A DNA stretch of 64,000 nucleotides from assembly GCF_900187605.1 (NCBI RefSeq), contig NZ_FYEA01000013.1:62001-126000 (forward strand), read 5' to 3'. The position numbers and the translations under genes were made by a program. The stretch is from Pseudomonas sp. Irchel 3H7. GTDB taxonomy: Bacteria; Pseudomonadota; Gammaproteobacteria; Pseudomonadales; Pseudomonadaceae. A model generated the notes under the pieces. It had not been told where the DNA came from, made no database searches, and saw only the letters and a list, made by a program, of their open reading frames with translations. Positions 1-8,570 of this stretch are shown in pieces; position 1 is the stretch's first letter, and every line of letters begins with the position of its first letter.

Positions 1-1
1 C

Positions 2-1015
2 CGACATTTGTTTGCCGTGTTGCGCGGGGAATCGCGCAAACCGGTGCCTATGGTAGCGACACCGGTGGTGGCTGAGGCGCCGCGCCTGTCGGGCATCTGT
101 CTCGGTGACGAGGCGTTGCAGGCCGATTTCCGTAAAGCCCTGCGCGTCTTCGAACGTGATGTACCGCTGCTGATCAACGGCGAAACCGGCTCTGGCAAAG
201 AGGCCTTCGCCAAGGCTGTGCACCAGGCCAGCCAGCGTTCGCGCAAAGCTTTCGTCGCCCTCAACTGCGCGGCTATCCCGGAAAGCCTGATCGAGAGCGA
301 GTTGTTCGGTTATCGCGGCGGCAGTTTCACCGGCGCAAGAAAGGACGGCATGCGCGGCAAGTTGCAGCAGGCCGATGGCGGCACGTTGTTCCTCGATGAA
401 ATCGGCGACATGCCGCTGGCCTTGCAGACCCGGTTATTACGGGTGCTGGAAGACCGGCAAGTGGTGCCGATCGGTGGCGAGCCCGAGGCCGTCAACGTGC
501 GAATCATCAGCGCCACCCACCGCAACCTGCTGGAGCGGGTCGCCGATGGCAGCTTCCGCGAAGACTTGTATTACCGGCTCAACGGGCTGGAAGTGGCGCT
601 GCCGGCGTTGCGTGAACGTGGCGATAAATCGCAGTTGCTGGATTTTCTGCTGGCTGAAGAGGCGGGGGGCGAAACGATCCTGATCGAAGAGTCGGCGCGT
701 CAGGCATTGCTGGCCTTCAACTGGCCGGGGAATGTGCGGCAGTTGCGCAATGTGCTGCGCACGTTAGCGGCGTTGTGTGATGAGGGGCGGATCGGGATTG
801 AGGATTTGCCGGTAATGATTCGGCAGGGGAGTCCGGCAGTATTGGCGGTTAAGGAGTCCGATCATCCGCTGGAAGACGCCGAACGGTTGGCTCTGCTCAA
901 TGCGCTGGAGCAAACCCGCTGGCACATGACCCACACGGCGCAGCAACTGGGTGTCAGCCGCAATACTCTTTATAGAAAGCTGCGTAAGCACGGGATTGAG
1001 CGGCGAGTCAGTTAG
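2..1015 (+). CDS. Sigma54-dependent transcriptional activator, AcoR-like (5' truncated by the window)
   Basis: The reading frame is open to the left edge, so this is the C-terminal part of a longer activator; a GAF-type sensor domain is expected upstream but is not visible. The AAA+ ATPase domain has Walker A GETGSGKE, Walker B GGTLFLDEIGD, and arginine-rich sensor segments. The sigma54-contacting loop reads GSFTGA rather than the canonical GAFTGA. The C-terminus has a Fis-type helix-turn-helix (TAQQLGVSRNTLYRKLRKHG). Such proteins hydrolyse ATP to remodel RNA polymerase-sigma54 at distant enhancers. The family member is inferred from overall similarity; the target genes cannot be deduced from this fragment. 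Confidence 0.85.
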   Translation, partial: RHLFAVLRGESRKPVPMVATPVVAEAPRLSGICLGDEALQADFRKALRVFERDVPLLINGETGSGKEAFAKAVHQASQRSRKAFVALNCAAIPESLIESELFGYRGGSFTGARKDGMRGKLQQADGGTLFLDEIGDMPLALQTRLLRVLEDRQVVPIGGEPEAVNVRIISATHRNLLERVADGSFREDLYYRLNGLEVALPALRERGDKSQLLDFLLAEEAGGETILIEESARQALLAFNWPGNVRQLRNVLRTLAALCDEGRIGIEDLPVMIRQGSPAVLAVKESDHPLEDAERLALLNALEQTRWHMTHTAQQLGVSRNTLYRKLRKHGIERRVS

Positions 1016-1019
1016 AAGG

Positions 1020-1167
1020 CCCTCACCCTAACCCTCTCCCAGAGGGAGAGGGCACTGACCGAGTCGGTCTACTGATCTACGCCGACCTGAAGTATTGGGC
1101 CGAACTCAGGATTTGAAAGCAACGTAGATCGGCTCCCTCTCCCTCGGGAGAGGGCTGGGGTGAGGGG
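1020..1167. repeat. MITE-like inverted repeat, family R2, copy 1
   Basis: The ends are inverted copies of each other: CCCTCACCCTAACCCTCTCC at the left and a GAGAGGGCTGGGGTGAGGGG arm at the right. The roughly 110-base interior contains a second GAGAGGG/CCCTCTC pair and GCCGACCTGAA. A related element is at 58045-58234. It lies directly behind the stop codon of the sigma54 activator and has no coding capacity. Elements of this shape are common between Pseudomonas genes. Confidence 0.75.
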
Positions 1168-1281
1168 CCGCAATCTACAGCCGAGCCTGAACCCCAAGCC
1201 CAACCATCCCCGCCCCTCACCTAAAGAGTGCGATTTCCCCCTCCCTACGCTAACCTGCGGCCATGTTTTACGAGGTCGACT

Positions 1282-2631
1282 ATGCACATTCATATTCTGG
1301 GTATCTGCGGCACTTTCATGGGCTCGATGGCGGTGTTGGCCAAAGAGCTGGGCCATCACGTGACCGGCTCCGACGCCAACGTCTATCCACCGATGAGCAC
1401 GCAGCTGGAAGCCCAAGGCATTCAACTGACGCAGGGCTATGACCCGGCGCAGCTCGATCCGGCACCGGATCTGGTGGTGATCGGCAACGCCATGTCGCGC
1501 GGTAACCCGGCGGTGGAATATGTCCTGAACAAAGGCCTGCCGTACGTCTCCGGCCCGCAGTGGCTGGCTGACCACGTGCTGCAAGGTCGCTGGGTACTGG
1601 CGGTAGCCGGTACGCACGGCAAAACCACCACCAGCAGCATGCTCGCCTGGGTCCTGGAACATGCCGGCATGAGCCCGGGCTTCCTGATCGGCGGCGTGCC
1701 GCAAAACTTCTCGGTCTCTGCTCGCTTGGGCGGTACACCGTTCTTCGTGATCGAGGCTGACGAATACGACAGCGCCTTCTTCGACAAGCGCTCGAAGTTT
1801 GTTCATTACCGCCCACGCACCGCGATCCTCAATAACCTTGAGTTCGATCACGCCGACATCTTCCCGGATCTGCCGGCGATCGAGCGGCAATTCCATCACT
1901 TGGTGCGGACCATCCCAAGTGAAGGTCTGGTCATCCACCCGACCACCGAGCCGGCCTTGCAACGTGTGATCGAAATGGGCTGCTGGACCCCGGTGCAAAC
2001 CACCGGTGCCGGCGGTCAGTGGCAGGTCAAACTGCTGAGCGAAGACGGCTCGGCGTTCGAAGTGATGTTCGAAGGCGTGTCGCAGGGCACCGTCGAATGG
2101 GAGCTGACCGGTCAGCACAACGTCGCCAACGCCTTGGCTGCTTTGGCGGCGGCGCGTCATGTTGGCGTGGTGCCATCGATGGGCATTGCCGGGTTGAGCG
2201 CATTCAAGAACGTCAAGCGCCGCATGGAGAAAGTCGCCGAAGTGCGCGGCATCACCATCTACGACGATTTCGCCCACCACCCGACGGCGATTGCCACCAC
2301 TCTCGACGGTTTGCGCAAACGCATCGGCGACGCACCGCTGATCGCGATCATCGAACCGCGCTCCAACTCGATGAAGCTCGGCGCGCACCGTGATGGTTTG
2401 CCCGACAGCGTGGTCGATGCCGATCAGGTGATCTGGTACGCCCCGGCCAACCTCGGCTGGGACCTCGCCGGCACCGCCGCACTGTGCACCGTGCCGTCGA
2501 TTGTCAGCGATTCGCTGGAAGGCATCATCGAGCGCGTGAAGAGCCAGGCCCAGCCCGGCACTCACGTGGTGATCATGAGCAACGGCGGCTTCGGCGGCCT
2601 GCACGGCAAACTCGCCGAGGCACTGCAATGA
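1282..2631 (+). CDS. mpl: UDP-N-acetylmuramate:L-alanyl-gamma-D-glutamyl-meso-diaminopimelate ligase (Mpl)
   Basis: Cytoplasmic peptidoglycan-recycling ligase of 449 aa that joins recovered murein tripeptide to UDP-MurNAc using ATP. The N-terminal Rossmann-like segment (HILGICGTFMGS), the Mur-ligase P-loop AGTHGKTTTSSML, the central motif IEADEYDSAFFDKRSKF and the C-terminal YDDFAHHPTAI are all present. I chose the ATG at 1282, with a GAGG about 7 bases before it, over an in-frame ATG 54 bases upstream, because family members begin MHIHILG. The stop overlaps the ubiX start (ATGA), so the two are translationally coupled. Length is normal for the family. Confidence 0.95.
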   Translation: MHIHILGICGTFMGSMAVLAKELGHHVTGSDANVYPPMSTQLEAQGIQLTQGYDPAQLDPAPDLVVIGNAMSRGNPAVEYVLNKGLPYVSGPQWLADHVLQGRWVLAVAGTHGKTTTSSMLAWVLEHAGMSPGFLIGGVPQNFSVSARLGGTPFFVIEADEYDSAFFDKRSKFVHYRPRTAILNNLEFDHADIFPDLPAIERQFHHLVRTIPSEGLVIHPTTEPALQRVIEMGCWTPVQTTGAGGQWQVKLLSEDGSAFEVMFEGVSQGTVEWELTGQHNVANALAALAAARHVGVVPSMGIAGLSAFKNVKRRMEKVAEVRGITIYDDFAHHPTAIATTLDGLRKRIGDAPLIAIIEPRSNSMKLGAHRDGLPDSVVDADQVIWYAPANLGWDLAGTAALCTVPSIVSDSLEGIIERVKSQAQPGTHVVIMSNGGFGGLHGKLAEALQ

Positions 2632-3275
2632 ACACTCGTTTTGAGAGCAATGGCCCGGAACGCATCACACTGGCCATGACCGGTGCCTCCGGCGCTCAGT
2701 ACGGCTTGCGCCTGCTCGATTGTCTGGTGCGGGAAGATCGCGAAGTGCACTTCCTGATCTCCAAGGCTGCACAACTGGTGATGGCCACCGAGACCGATGT
2801 GACGCTGCCGCCGAAGCCGCAGATGATGCAGGCCTTCCTCACCGAATACACCGGGGCCGCCGCCGGGCAGATCCGCGTATACGGCAAGGAAGACTGGATG
2901 TCGCCGGTAGCTTCGGGCTCCGGCGCACCGGCAGCAATGGTCGTGGTGCCGTGCTCTACCGGGACGTTGTCGGCGATTGCCACCGGCGCCTGCAATAACC
3001 TGATCGAGCGCGCCGCCGACGTCACTTTGAAAGAGCGTCGCCAGTTGATTCTGGTGCCGCGGGAGGCGCCGTATTCGAGCATTCATCTGGAGCACATGCT
3101 CAAGCTGTCGAACATGGGCGTGACGATTCTGCCGGCCTCGCCGGGTTTCTATCACCAGCCGCAGACCATCGATGACCTGATCGATTTCGTTGTGGCGCGG
3201 ATTCTCAATCTGCTCGGCATTCCTCAGGACATGCTGCCGCGTTGGGGTGAGCATCATCTGAGCAGCGATGAATAA
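2628..3275 (+). CDS. ubiX: Flavin prenyltransferase UbiX
   Basis: A 215-aa flavoprotein that prenylates FMN to make the cofactor of the decarboxylase UbiD in ubiquinone synthesis. It has the family hallmarks: TLAMTGASGAQYGLRLL at the N-terminus, the VVVPCSTGTLSAIATG segment and LVPREAPYSSIHLEHML near the active site. The start overlaps the mpl stop by four bases; a longer in-frame reading would run into mpl and is not supported. The 3' end overlaps the next gene by eight bases, so mpl, ubiX and the small lipoprotein gene probably share a transcript. Confidence 0.95.
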   Translation: MNTRFESNGPERITLAMTGASGAQYGLRLLDCLVREDREVHFLISKAAQLVMATETDVTLPPKPQMMQAFLTEYTGAAAGQIRVYGKEDWMSPVASGSGAPAAMVVVPCSTGTLSAIATGACNNLIERAADVTLKERRQLILVPREAPYSSIHLEHMLKLSNMGVTILPASPGFYHQPQTIDDLIDFVVARILNLLGIPQDMLPRWGEHHLSSDE

Positions 3276-3552
3276 GCTGCTGGCGATTTTGCTGGCGCTG
3301 CAACTGACCGGCTGCGCCACTGCGCGCACCCTCGACGCCGCCAAACCGGGCGCGCCTGTGGTGTACTCCGGGACGCGGCTGGATTTGTATGCATTGAATG
3401 GCGGGTGTTGCGCGATGGATCGGTTCGGGGCTGAGGCGCCGAGCTATCCGGGGGTGGACCTGCCAGCGAGTGCGTTGCTCGATACGCTGCTGTTGCCATT
3501 GTCATTGCTGACGGTGATCGGTGTGAGCTTCCAGGCAACGGGCGGATTGTAG
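3268..3552 (+). CDS. YceK/YidQ-like small lipoprotein
   Basis: A 94-aa protein with a lipoprotein signal (MNKLLAILLALQLTGCATAR; lipobox LTGC, lipidated Cys at 15). The residue after Cys is Ala, so sorting to the outer membrane is expected. The rest has YPGVDLPASALLDTLLLPLS, a segment typical of YceK/YidQ family proteins, with one hydrophobic stretch near the C-terminus. The function of the family is unknown. It starts inside the ubiX stop region (eight-base overlap). A repeat element begins eight bases after its stop. Confidence 0.8.
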   Translation: MNKLLAILLALQLTGCATARTLDAAKPGAPVVYSGTRLDLYALNGGCCAMDRFGAEAPSYPGVDLPASALLDTLLLPLSLLTVIGVSFQATGGL

Positions 3553-3560
3553 TTAGACAG

Positions 3561-3667
3561 ATCGTTGCCACGCTCTGCGTGGTAACGCCTCCGGCGACGC
3601 TCTGCGTCATGCTTTGGGACGCAGAGCGTCCGTGGCTGCATTCCCACGCAGAGCGTGGGAACGATCA
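3561..3667. repeat. Inverted-repeat element, family R3, copy 1
   Basis: A nested palindrome: ATCGTTGCCACGCTCTGCGT at the left, its near complement ending in GTGGGAACGAT at the right, and an inner CGACGCTCTGCGTC / GACGCAGAGCGTC pair. A second copy lies at 47274-47372. It sits between two convergent genes (the lipoprotein gene and the NAD(P)-binding protein gene), a position where it could act as a bidirectional transcription or mRNA-end barrier. That role is inference. Confidence 0.8.
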
Positions 3668-3679
3668 TGCGGCGGAAGA

Positions 3680-4321
3680 TTATTTGCCGAGCTTGCGCAG
3701 CTCATCCGACTCGATCACCCGTACCCCATCCTGCTCTTCCAGGGCAAGGCGCCACATCGCCCGCGCCAAATGGCAAGCTTCGATGCCTCGGTATTTACCC
3801 GGAATCAGCTTCGACAAAGGTCCGGCCAGTTGCTCGGCAAGACGCGGTTCAGTTCGCTCACCCAACAACAGCGATGGCCGGCAAATGGTCAGTTGCGGCC
3901 AGTCCTGCGCACGCAATGCCTGCTCCATTTCGCCTTTGACCCGATTGTAGAAGACCGACGATTTCGGATCGGCGCCAATCGCGCTGATCACAATCAGATG
4001 CCGCGCGCCCATCTCTCGCGCGCGCTTGGCGAACGCCACGACCATGTCCAGATCCACCGCGCGAAACGCCGCTTCCGAGCCGGCCTGTTTGATGGTGGTG
4101 CCGAGGCAGCAATAGGCGATATCGACGCGACCACTGAGCTGCGGCAGAAATGCCTGCGGATCGCCCACCGGATTTTCCAGGTGCGGATGTTCCGCCAAGG
4201 GTCGACGCGAAGGGGCGAGCACGCGTGAAATCGTTGGCTCGTTGAGCAAACGGTCGAGTAGATGTTCACCGGTCAAACCGGTGGCTCCGGCAAGCAATAC
4301 GTGCTGAGGCGTCAAGTACAT
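3680..4321 (-). CDS. NAD(P)H-binding short-chain protein, TIP30/YbjT-like
   Basis: A 213-aa atypical short-chain dehydrogenase-like protein. The dinucleotide-binding motif HVLLAGATGLTGEHLLDRLL lies at residues 7-26, followed by a Rossmann strand order including DIAYCCLGTT, HLIVISAIGA and the substrate-loop Tyr/Lys pair in FYNRVKGEME. The ATG is preceded by a good ribosome site (GGGAGAG). The protein is close to the HTATIP2-like oxidoreductases of unknown substrate. It is transcribed in the same direction as the MORN-repeat gene upstream, 27 bases away. Confidence 0.8.
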   Translation of the reverse strand: MYLTPQHVLLAGATGLTGEHLLDRLLNEPTISRVLAPSRRPLAEHPHLENPVGDPQAFLPQLSGRVDIAYCCLGTTIKQAGSEAAFRAVDLDMVVAFAKRAREMGARHLIVISAIGADPKSSVFYNRVKGEMEQALRAQDWPQLTICRPSLLLGERTEPRLAEQLAGPLSKLIPGKYRGIEACHLARAMWRLALEEQDGVRVIESDELRKLGK

Positions 4322-4348
4322 AGTGTCTCTCCCTTGATACTGTTCAGC

Positions 4349-6076
4349 TTAGTTGCTCTTTATCGCTCCGTCGTTCAACGCAGCACTTTGCAATGCTTTT
4401 CTGGCTTGCTGTTTGCGCAGCAGTTGCCAGTGCGAGAGCACGGTTTTCGGCGCCCAGATCTGCGGCTCCGACGCTTCGAAATTGTCCGCCAGTTCACGCT
4501 CGGCGACGGTGGCTTTGGCCAGTTTGAAGGCCTGCTCCAGATCGTCGGTCTGATTCAGAGCCTGGGCGAACAGCGCGTCGCCGAAGTAGGTGAAGTTAGC
4601 TTCTTCCGAGCAGCCGAAGGACACCCGGTCAGCGCGCGAGGCGGTCATGATCAGTGTGCGCTCGTCTTTCAGCGCGGGGATGAAACCGCCGGAGTAGCAG
4701 GCCGAGATCACGATGATCTTGTCGCGGTTTTTCAATGGCGCCAGCACAGCGGCGAGTTCGTCGGCGGGCAGGTCGGCCAGTTCCATACGCGGCTGGTCGA
4801 GCACCAGTTCATGTTCGGCGGTGCCGTGGCTGGTCAGGTAGATGAACAGCAGATCTTCCGGGCCACTGCGTTCGGCCAGCGTTTGCGCGGCACGACGCAG
4901 GTTCTCGCGGGTGGCCATCGGCCGGTCGCCGAGGTGGTCACGGTGGTTGACCAGACGGATCTGGCCAAAAGCGCCGAAGCGCGTGTTGAGCATGTTGGCA
5001 ACATAGTCGGATTCGCGCAGGAACACGCTTTGCTTGCCATCACCGCCGAGGGTCAGGGTGTACAGCTCGACTGCCGGGGTCGACGCGGGAATGGCGGCCA
5101 GTGCGTCCTCGAGCAGACGGCCCTGAGCGAGCAAACCGAGTTCGAGCGTATCGGGCAGCAACTTGCCGTCGGCGTCGCGCACGCGCTGGCCGTTGATCCA
5201 GGTGCCGCTCATGACGCTGCCATCGGTGAGCACCAGGGTGCCGCGTCCGGAGTAACTGTCGTTGTCGAAACCGCCGATGTAGAAACTGCCATCAGGCAGG
5301 TTCAAACGGCCCTGACCGCTGAAGCGCCAGTCGCTGAACACGCCGATGTAATGGCTGCCATCGGCGCCGATCAGTTCGCCCTTGCCGGTCAGCGCGCCTT
5401 CCTTGAACTGGCCGAGCCAGACATCGCCGTCGGCGTTTTCGTAGCGACCTTTGCCGTGCAGTTGATTGTTCTTGAAACCGCCGACGTAGATATCGCCGTC
5501 CGCGCTGTTGAAGGTGCCGTTGCCTTCCAGCTGACCGTTGACGAAATGCCCGCTGAACGAGTTTCCGCTGGCGTCGCCGCGCTGACCCTCGCCGTTCGGT
5601 TTGCCGTGGGCGAACTGGCCTTGATAGGAGCTGCCGTCGTCCATTTCCAGACGACCGAGCCCGGAGTATTGATCAGCCTTGAACTCGCCACGGTAGGTCA
5701 TGGCGTTTTCTTTCAGGGTGCCTTCGCCTTCGCGGCGGCCCTGCTTGAAGCCGCCGGTGTAACTGCTGGCGTTGGTGGCCAGGCTGCCCTGACCGTCGAA
5801 CAGACCTTGCTGAAACTGCCCGCGATAAACCTCGCCATTGCTGCCATGCCATTCGCCCTGACCATGCCACTGACCTTTGTCGAACTGGCCGGCGTACCAA
5901 CTGCCGTTGGGGTAGTCGACGCGGCCCTGACCTTGCAGCAAGCCATCGACCAGTTCACCGCGATAGCGACCGCCGTCGGGCAGGCGCGCATCCGGCGGCA
6001 ACAGCGATTCGCCGTCGCCGCAAGCGGTGAGCATCAGGGTCAAGGCAAGGGGTGCAAGACGTGCAAGTGAGCGCAT
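4349..6076 (-). CDS. MORN-repeat lipoprotein with C-terminal C13 (legumain-like) cysteine protease domain
   Basis: A 575-aa exported lipoprotein. The signal ends at LTLMLTAC (lipidated Cys19, next residue Gly). Residues 38-298 contain eleven full MORN units of 22-23 residues, of the form YxGxFxxGxxxGxGxL, plus one partial unit. Residues 335-525 form a caspase-clan domain: the catalytic His is in FIYLTSHGTAE (His417) and the Cys in IIVISACYSGG (Cys460), matching peptidase family C13. MORN repeats usually bind membranes or partners; the pairing suggests a surface- or periplasm-facing protease held near lipids. Substrate unknown. The gene is likely shared by Pseudomonas rather than island-borne. 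Confidence 0.88.
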   Translation of the reverse strand: MRSLARLAPLALTLMLTACGDGESLLPPDARLPDGGRYRGELVDGLLQGQGRVDYPNGSWYAGQFDKGQWHGQGEWHGSNGEVYRGQFQQGLFDGQGSLATNASSYTGGFKQGRREGEGTLKENAMTYRGEFKADQYSGLGRLEMDDGSSYQGQFAHGKPNGEGQRGDASGNSFSGHFVNGQLEGNGTFNSADGDIYVGGFKNNQLHGKGRYENADGDVWLGQFKEGALTGKGELIGADGSHYIGVFSDWRFSGQGRLNLPDGSFYIGGFDNDSYSGRGTLVLTDGSVMSGTWINGQRVRDADGKLLPDTLELGLLAQGRLLEDALAAIPASTPAVELYTLTLGGDGKQSVFLRESDYVANMLNTRFGAFGQIRLVNHRDHLGDRPMATRENLRRAAQTLAERSGPEDLLFIYLTSHGTAEHELVLDQPRMELADLPADELAAVLAPLKNRDKIIVISACYSGGFIPALKDERTLIMTASRADRVSFGCSEEANFTYFGDALFAQALNQTDDLEQAFKLAKATVAERELADNFEASEPQIWAPKTVLSHWQLLRKQQARKALQSAALNDGAIKSN

Positions 6077-6178
6077 AGCGGGATCCGGGCAATTAGGCGA
6101 CCGAGTATGCCGCAGCTATGCGTCGCATATATAGAGACGTGACGCGAAACAGCGTGCGCTGCTTCGCATCCGGAACCA

Positions 6179-6634
6179 TCAGACGAAGCAGAGCGACAGT
6201 GGCTCGGCGATATAGGCCGGTTTGTCCGAACCCTCTATCTCCAGGGTCGCGGTGGCTTTGAGCAGCCACTGCCCGGGTTTTTTCTCGGTGACTTCACCCA
6301 GATCGACCTTCAGGCGAACTTTGGAATTGACCTTCACTGGCTGGATGAAACGCACGCTGTCCAGACCGTAGTTGACGACCATCTTCACGCCTTGCGGCAG
6401 GATCAGGATGTCTTCCATCAATTTCGGGATCAGCGACAACGACAGGAAACCGTGGGCAATGGTGCTGCCAAATGGCGTTTGCGCGGCTTTGACCGGGTCG
6501 ACGTGAATGAACTGATAATCACCGGTGGCTTCGGCGAACAGGTTGATGCGTTCCTGATCGATGGTGAGCCATTCGGAACGTCCGAGTTCCTTGCCGACAT
6601 AATCTTTGAGCTCTGCAACGGGAACATAGGGCAT
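6179..6634 (-). CDS. MaoC-like (R)-specific enoyl-CoA hydratase
   Basis: A 151-aa single hot-dog domain protein. The hydratase-2 signature is seen in GDYQFIHVDPVKAAQTPFGS followed by TIAHGFLSLSLIP, giving the catalytic Asp and His. Such enzymes hydrate trans-2-enoyl-CoA, feeding fatty acid or PHA metabolism. I chose the ATG at 6634 because AAGGAG precedes it by seven bases; an alternative start seven codons upstream has no site. It stands alone, 102 bases from the MORN-protease gene, which reads the same way. Confidence 0.88.
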   Translation of the reverse strand: MPYVPVAELKDYVGKELGRSEWLTIDQERINLFAEATGDYQFIHVDPVKAAQTPFGSTIAHGFLSLSLIPKLMEDILILPQGVKMVVNYGLDSVRFIQPVKVNSKVRLKVDLGEVTEKKPGQWLLKATATLEIEGSDKPAYIAEPLSLCFV

Positions 6635-6828
6635 TGAGACTCTCCTTGGGTTCATCGGTTTTATAGTTTTTCAGGTGGGGGGATTTGACCTCCCTGCGAA
6701 CCACTGTAGATCATCATGGCGATTTGCTCCGGTCAACCGACCATGCTTTTGGCGAATGCCGATCCATAGCGCAGGCGTGCTTATAATGCCGAGCCCCTGC
6801 TGGGCAAAAAGTAAGACGGAGATGTCGG
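6635..6828. promoter_or_regulatory. Divergent intergenic region between the MaoC gene and the cidA-like gene
   Basis: The two flanking genes point away from each other, so both promoters must lie in these 194 bases. The cidA-like gene has a clear ribosome site (CGGAG, eight bases before its ATG). TATAATGCC at about 6780-6788 contains a perfect sigma70 -10 hexamer on the plus strand, suitably placed for the cidA-like gene. I see no clear -35 match. Confidence 0.45.
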
Positions 6829-7191
6829 ATGTTGCTACGTGGCCTGACCTTGCTGGTGCTGTTTCAATTGCTCGGCACGGCGCTCAATCATTTGCTGTTG
6901 CCGGTGCTGCCGGGGCCGATCATCGGCCTGCTGCTGTTGCTGGTCTTCCTGATCATTCGCGGTGAAGTCGGCGAACCGCTGAACCTTGCGGCCGGCAGTC
7001 TGCTGCGTTATCTGCCATTGCTGCTGGTGCCACCAGCCGTCGGCGTGATGGTTTACGCCACAGCCATTGCCGCCGATTTCTGGGCGATTGTCGGCGCACT
7101 GGTGCTGTCGCTGCTGCTGTCGATGGCGTTCGCCGGGGTATTGATGCAGCGCCTGGTTAAACGGCACGCGCCAGCGTCGGAGGAATCCTGA
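6829..7191 (+). CDS. CidA/LrgA family membrane protein (holin-like)
   Basis: A 120-aa protein with four predicted membrane segments, of which the segment PVLPGPIIGLLLLLVFLI is characteristic of the family. CidA/LrgA proteins are holin-like and work with LrgB/CidB partners in control of murein hydrolase activity, export of small metabolites and lysis. Its stop codon overlaps the next start by one base (TGATG), the usual arrangement for this pair. No LysR or LytSR-type regulator is adjacent. Confidence 0.9.
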   Translation: MLLRGLTLLVLFQLLGTALNHLLLPVLPGPIIGLLLLLVFLIIRGEVGEPLNLAAGSLLRYLPLLLVPPAVGVMVYATAIAADFWAIVGALVLSLLLSMAFAGVLMQRLVKRHAPASEES

Positions 7192-7907
7192 TGCTTTTCG
7201 ACTGGCAGGGCGCCTGGGCTTCGGTCATTCATCATCCGCTGTTCGGCATCGGCATCACCCTCGGTGCCTATCAACTGGTGCTGGCGGCGTTCGAGAAAAC
7301 CCGCTGGATCTTTCTGCAACCGGTGCTGGTCTCCATGCTGTTGGTGATTGGCATTCTGGTCGGCTGCGGCCTGACCTACGCCGAGTATCGCAAGAGCACC
7401 GAGATCCTCAGCATTCTGCTTGGCCCGGCGACCGTGGCGCTGGCGGTGCCGCTGTATCTCAATCTGCGGCGTATTCGCCAATTGTTCTGGCCGATTTTTA
7501 CTACGCTGGTGATAGGCGGGGTGGTGGCGACGGGCATGGGCGTGTTGCTGGGCTGGTGGTTCGGTGCCGAGCACATGATCCTGATGACCATGGCGCCGAA
7601 GTCGGTGACTTCACCGATCGCCATGCTGGTGGCCGAACAGATCGGCGGCGTTGCGGCGCTGGCGGCGGTATTCGTGTTGATCACCGGGGTGATTGGCGCG
7701 ATCTTTGGTCCGACGCTGTTGAACCGCCTCGGTGTGCACAGCCCCGAAGCGCGCGGCATGGCGCTGGGTATGACCGCCCACGCGGTCGGCACGGCGGTGG
7801 CCATGCAGGAAAGTGATGAGTGCGGTGCCTTCGCGGCGCTGGCAATGAGTCTGATGGGCGTGGCCACGGCAGTCTTCCTGCCGTTGGCGGTGTCGATGGT
7901 GGTGTAA
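7191..7907 (+). CDS. LrgB/CidB family membrane protein
   Basis: A 238-aa multi-spanning inner-membrane protein with conserved LrgB motifs: APKSVTSPIAMLVAEQIGG in the middle and GMTAHAVGTAVAMQESDE near the C-terminus. It is the antiholin or export partner of the upstream CidA/LrgA-like protein and overlaps it by one base. It ends ten bases before the LON-domain gene, so all three are probably co-transcribed. Confidence 0.92.
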   Translation: MLFDWQGAWASVIHHPLFGIGITLGAYQLVLAAFEKTRWIFLQPVLVSMLLVIGILVGCGLTYAEYRKSTEILSILLGPATVALAVPLYLNLRRIRQLFWPIFTTLVIGGVVATGMGVLLGWWFGAEHMILMTMAPKSVTSPIAMLVAEQIGGVAALAAVFVLITGVIGAIFGPTLLNRLGVHSPEARGMALGMTAHAVGTAVAMQESDECGAFAALAMSLMGVATAVFLPLAVSMVV

Positions 7908-7917
7908 GGAAATGTCT

Positions 7918-8508
7918 ATGAGTCTGCCGCTTTTCCCGCTGAACACAGTGCTGTTTCCCGGCTGCAACCTCGACTTGCAGATCTTCGAAGCGCGCTACCT
8001 GGACATGATCGGCCGCTGCATGAAACAGGGCGGCGGTTTCGGCGTGGTGTGCATCCTCGACGGCCAAGAAGTCGGCGTCGCACCACAAGGTTTTGCCTTG
8101 GTCGGCTGCGAAGCACGCATCACCGACTTCCAGCAGCAGGACAACGGCTTGCTGGGCATTCGTGTCCAAGGTGGGCGGCGGTTCACGGTGTCGCGTACCG
8201 AGGTGCAGCGCGACCAGTTGATCCTCGCCGATGTCGACTGGCTGGATGACGAGCCCGAGCAACCGCTTCAGGACGAAGACGCTGACCTGGTGGCGCTGCT
8301 CAAGGCGTTGGCCGAGCATCCGATGGTCGAAGCGCTGAACATGGGCACCGATGCGCTGGGTCAGCAATCGCTGGCTAATCAATTGGCCTATCTGCTGCCG
8401 TTCGCAGAAGAAGACAAGATCGACCTGCTGCAACTTGACGATCCCCAGCAACGGTTGGATGCGATTCAGGCATTGCTTGACGAGCTACAGGGTGAATTGT
8501 TCGCCTAG
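7918..8508 (+). CDS. LON-protease substrate-binding domain protein
   Basis: A 196-aa stand-alone LON N-terminal domain protein (PUA-like fold) without ATPase or protease domains. The N-terminal LPLFPLNTVLFPGCNLDLQI and IFEARYLDMI are typical. The ATG at 7918 is chosen because AAGGA lies seven bases before it; the in-frame ATG at 7912 would be only one base from that site. The function of stand-alone versions is not settled, although protein quality control is assumed from the domain. It is the last conserved gene before the toxin island. Confidence 0.88.
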   Translation: MSLPLFPLNTVLFPGCNLDLQIFEARYLDMIGRCMKQGGGFGVVCILDGQEVGVAPQGFALVGCEARITDFQQQDNGLLGIRVQGGRRFTVSRTEVQRDQLILADVDWLDDEPEQPLQDEDADLVALLKALAEHPMVEALNMGTDALGQQSLANQLAYLLPFAEEDKIDLLQLDDPQQRLDAIQALLDELQGELFA

Positions 8509-8570
8509 TTGTACTTTGAATTAACCCATTGAATCCACCAACATTGTTTGCTTTCGTTTTTGTCTTGATT

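Noticed and set aside
1069..2628. A 519-codon open frame on the minus strand opposite mpl
   Set aside because: It mirrors the GC-rich codon pattern of mpl, has no ribosome site or family motif, and overlaps a complete conserved gene.
4262..6070. A 602-codon open frame on the plus strand opposite the MORN-protease gene
   Set aside because: Its sequence is an antisense image of the MORN repeats and has no domain; the minus-strand gene has a signal peptide and catalytic residues.
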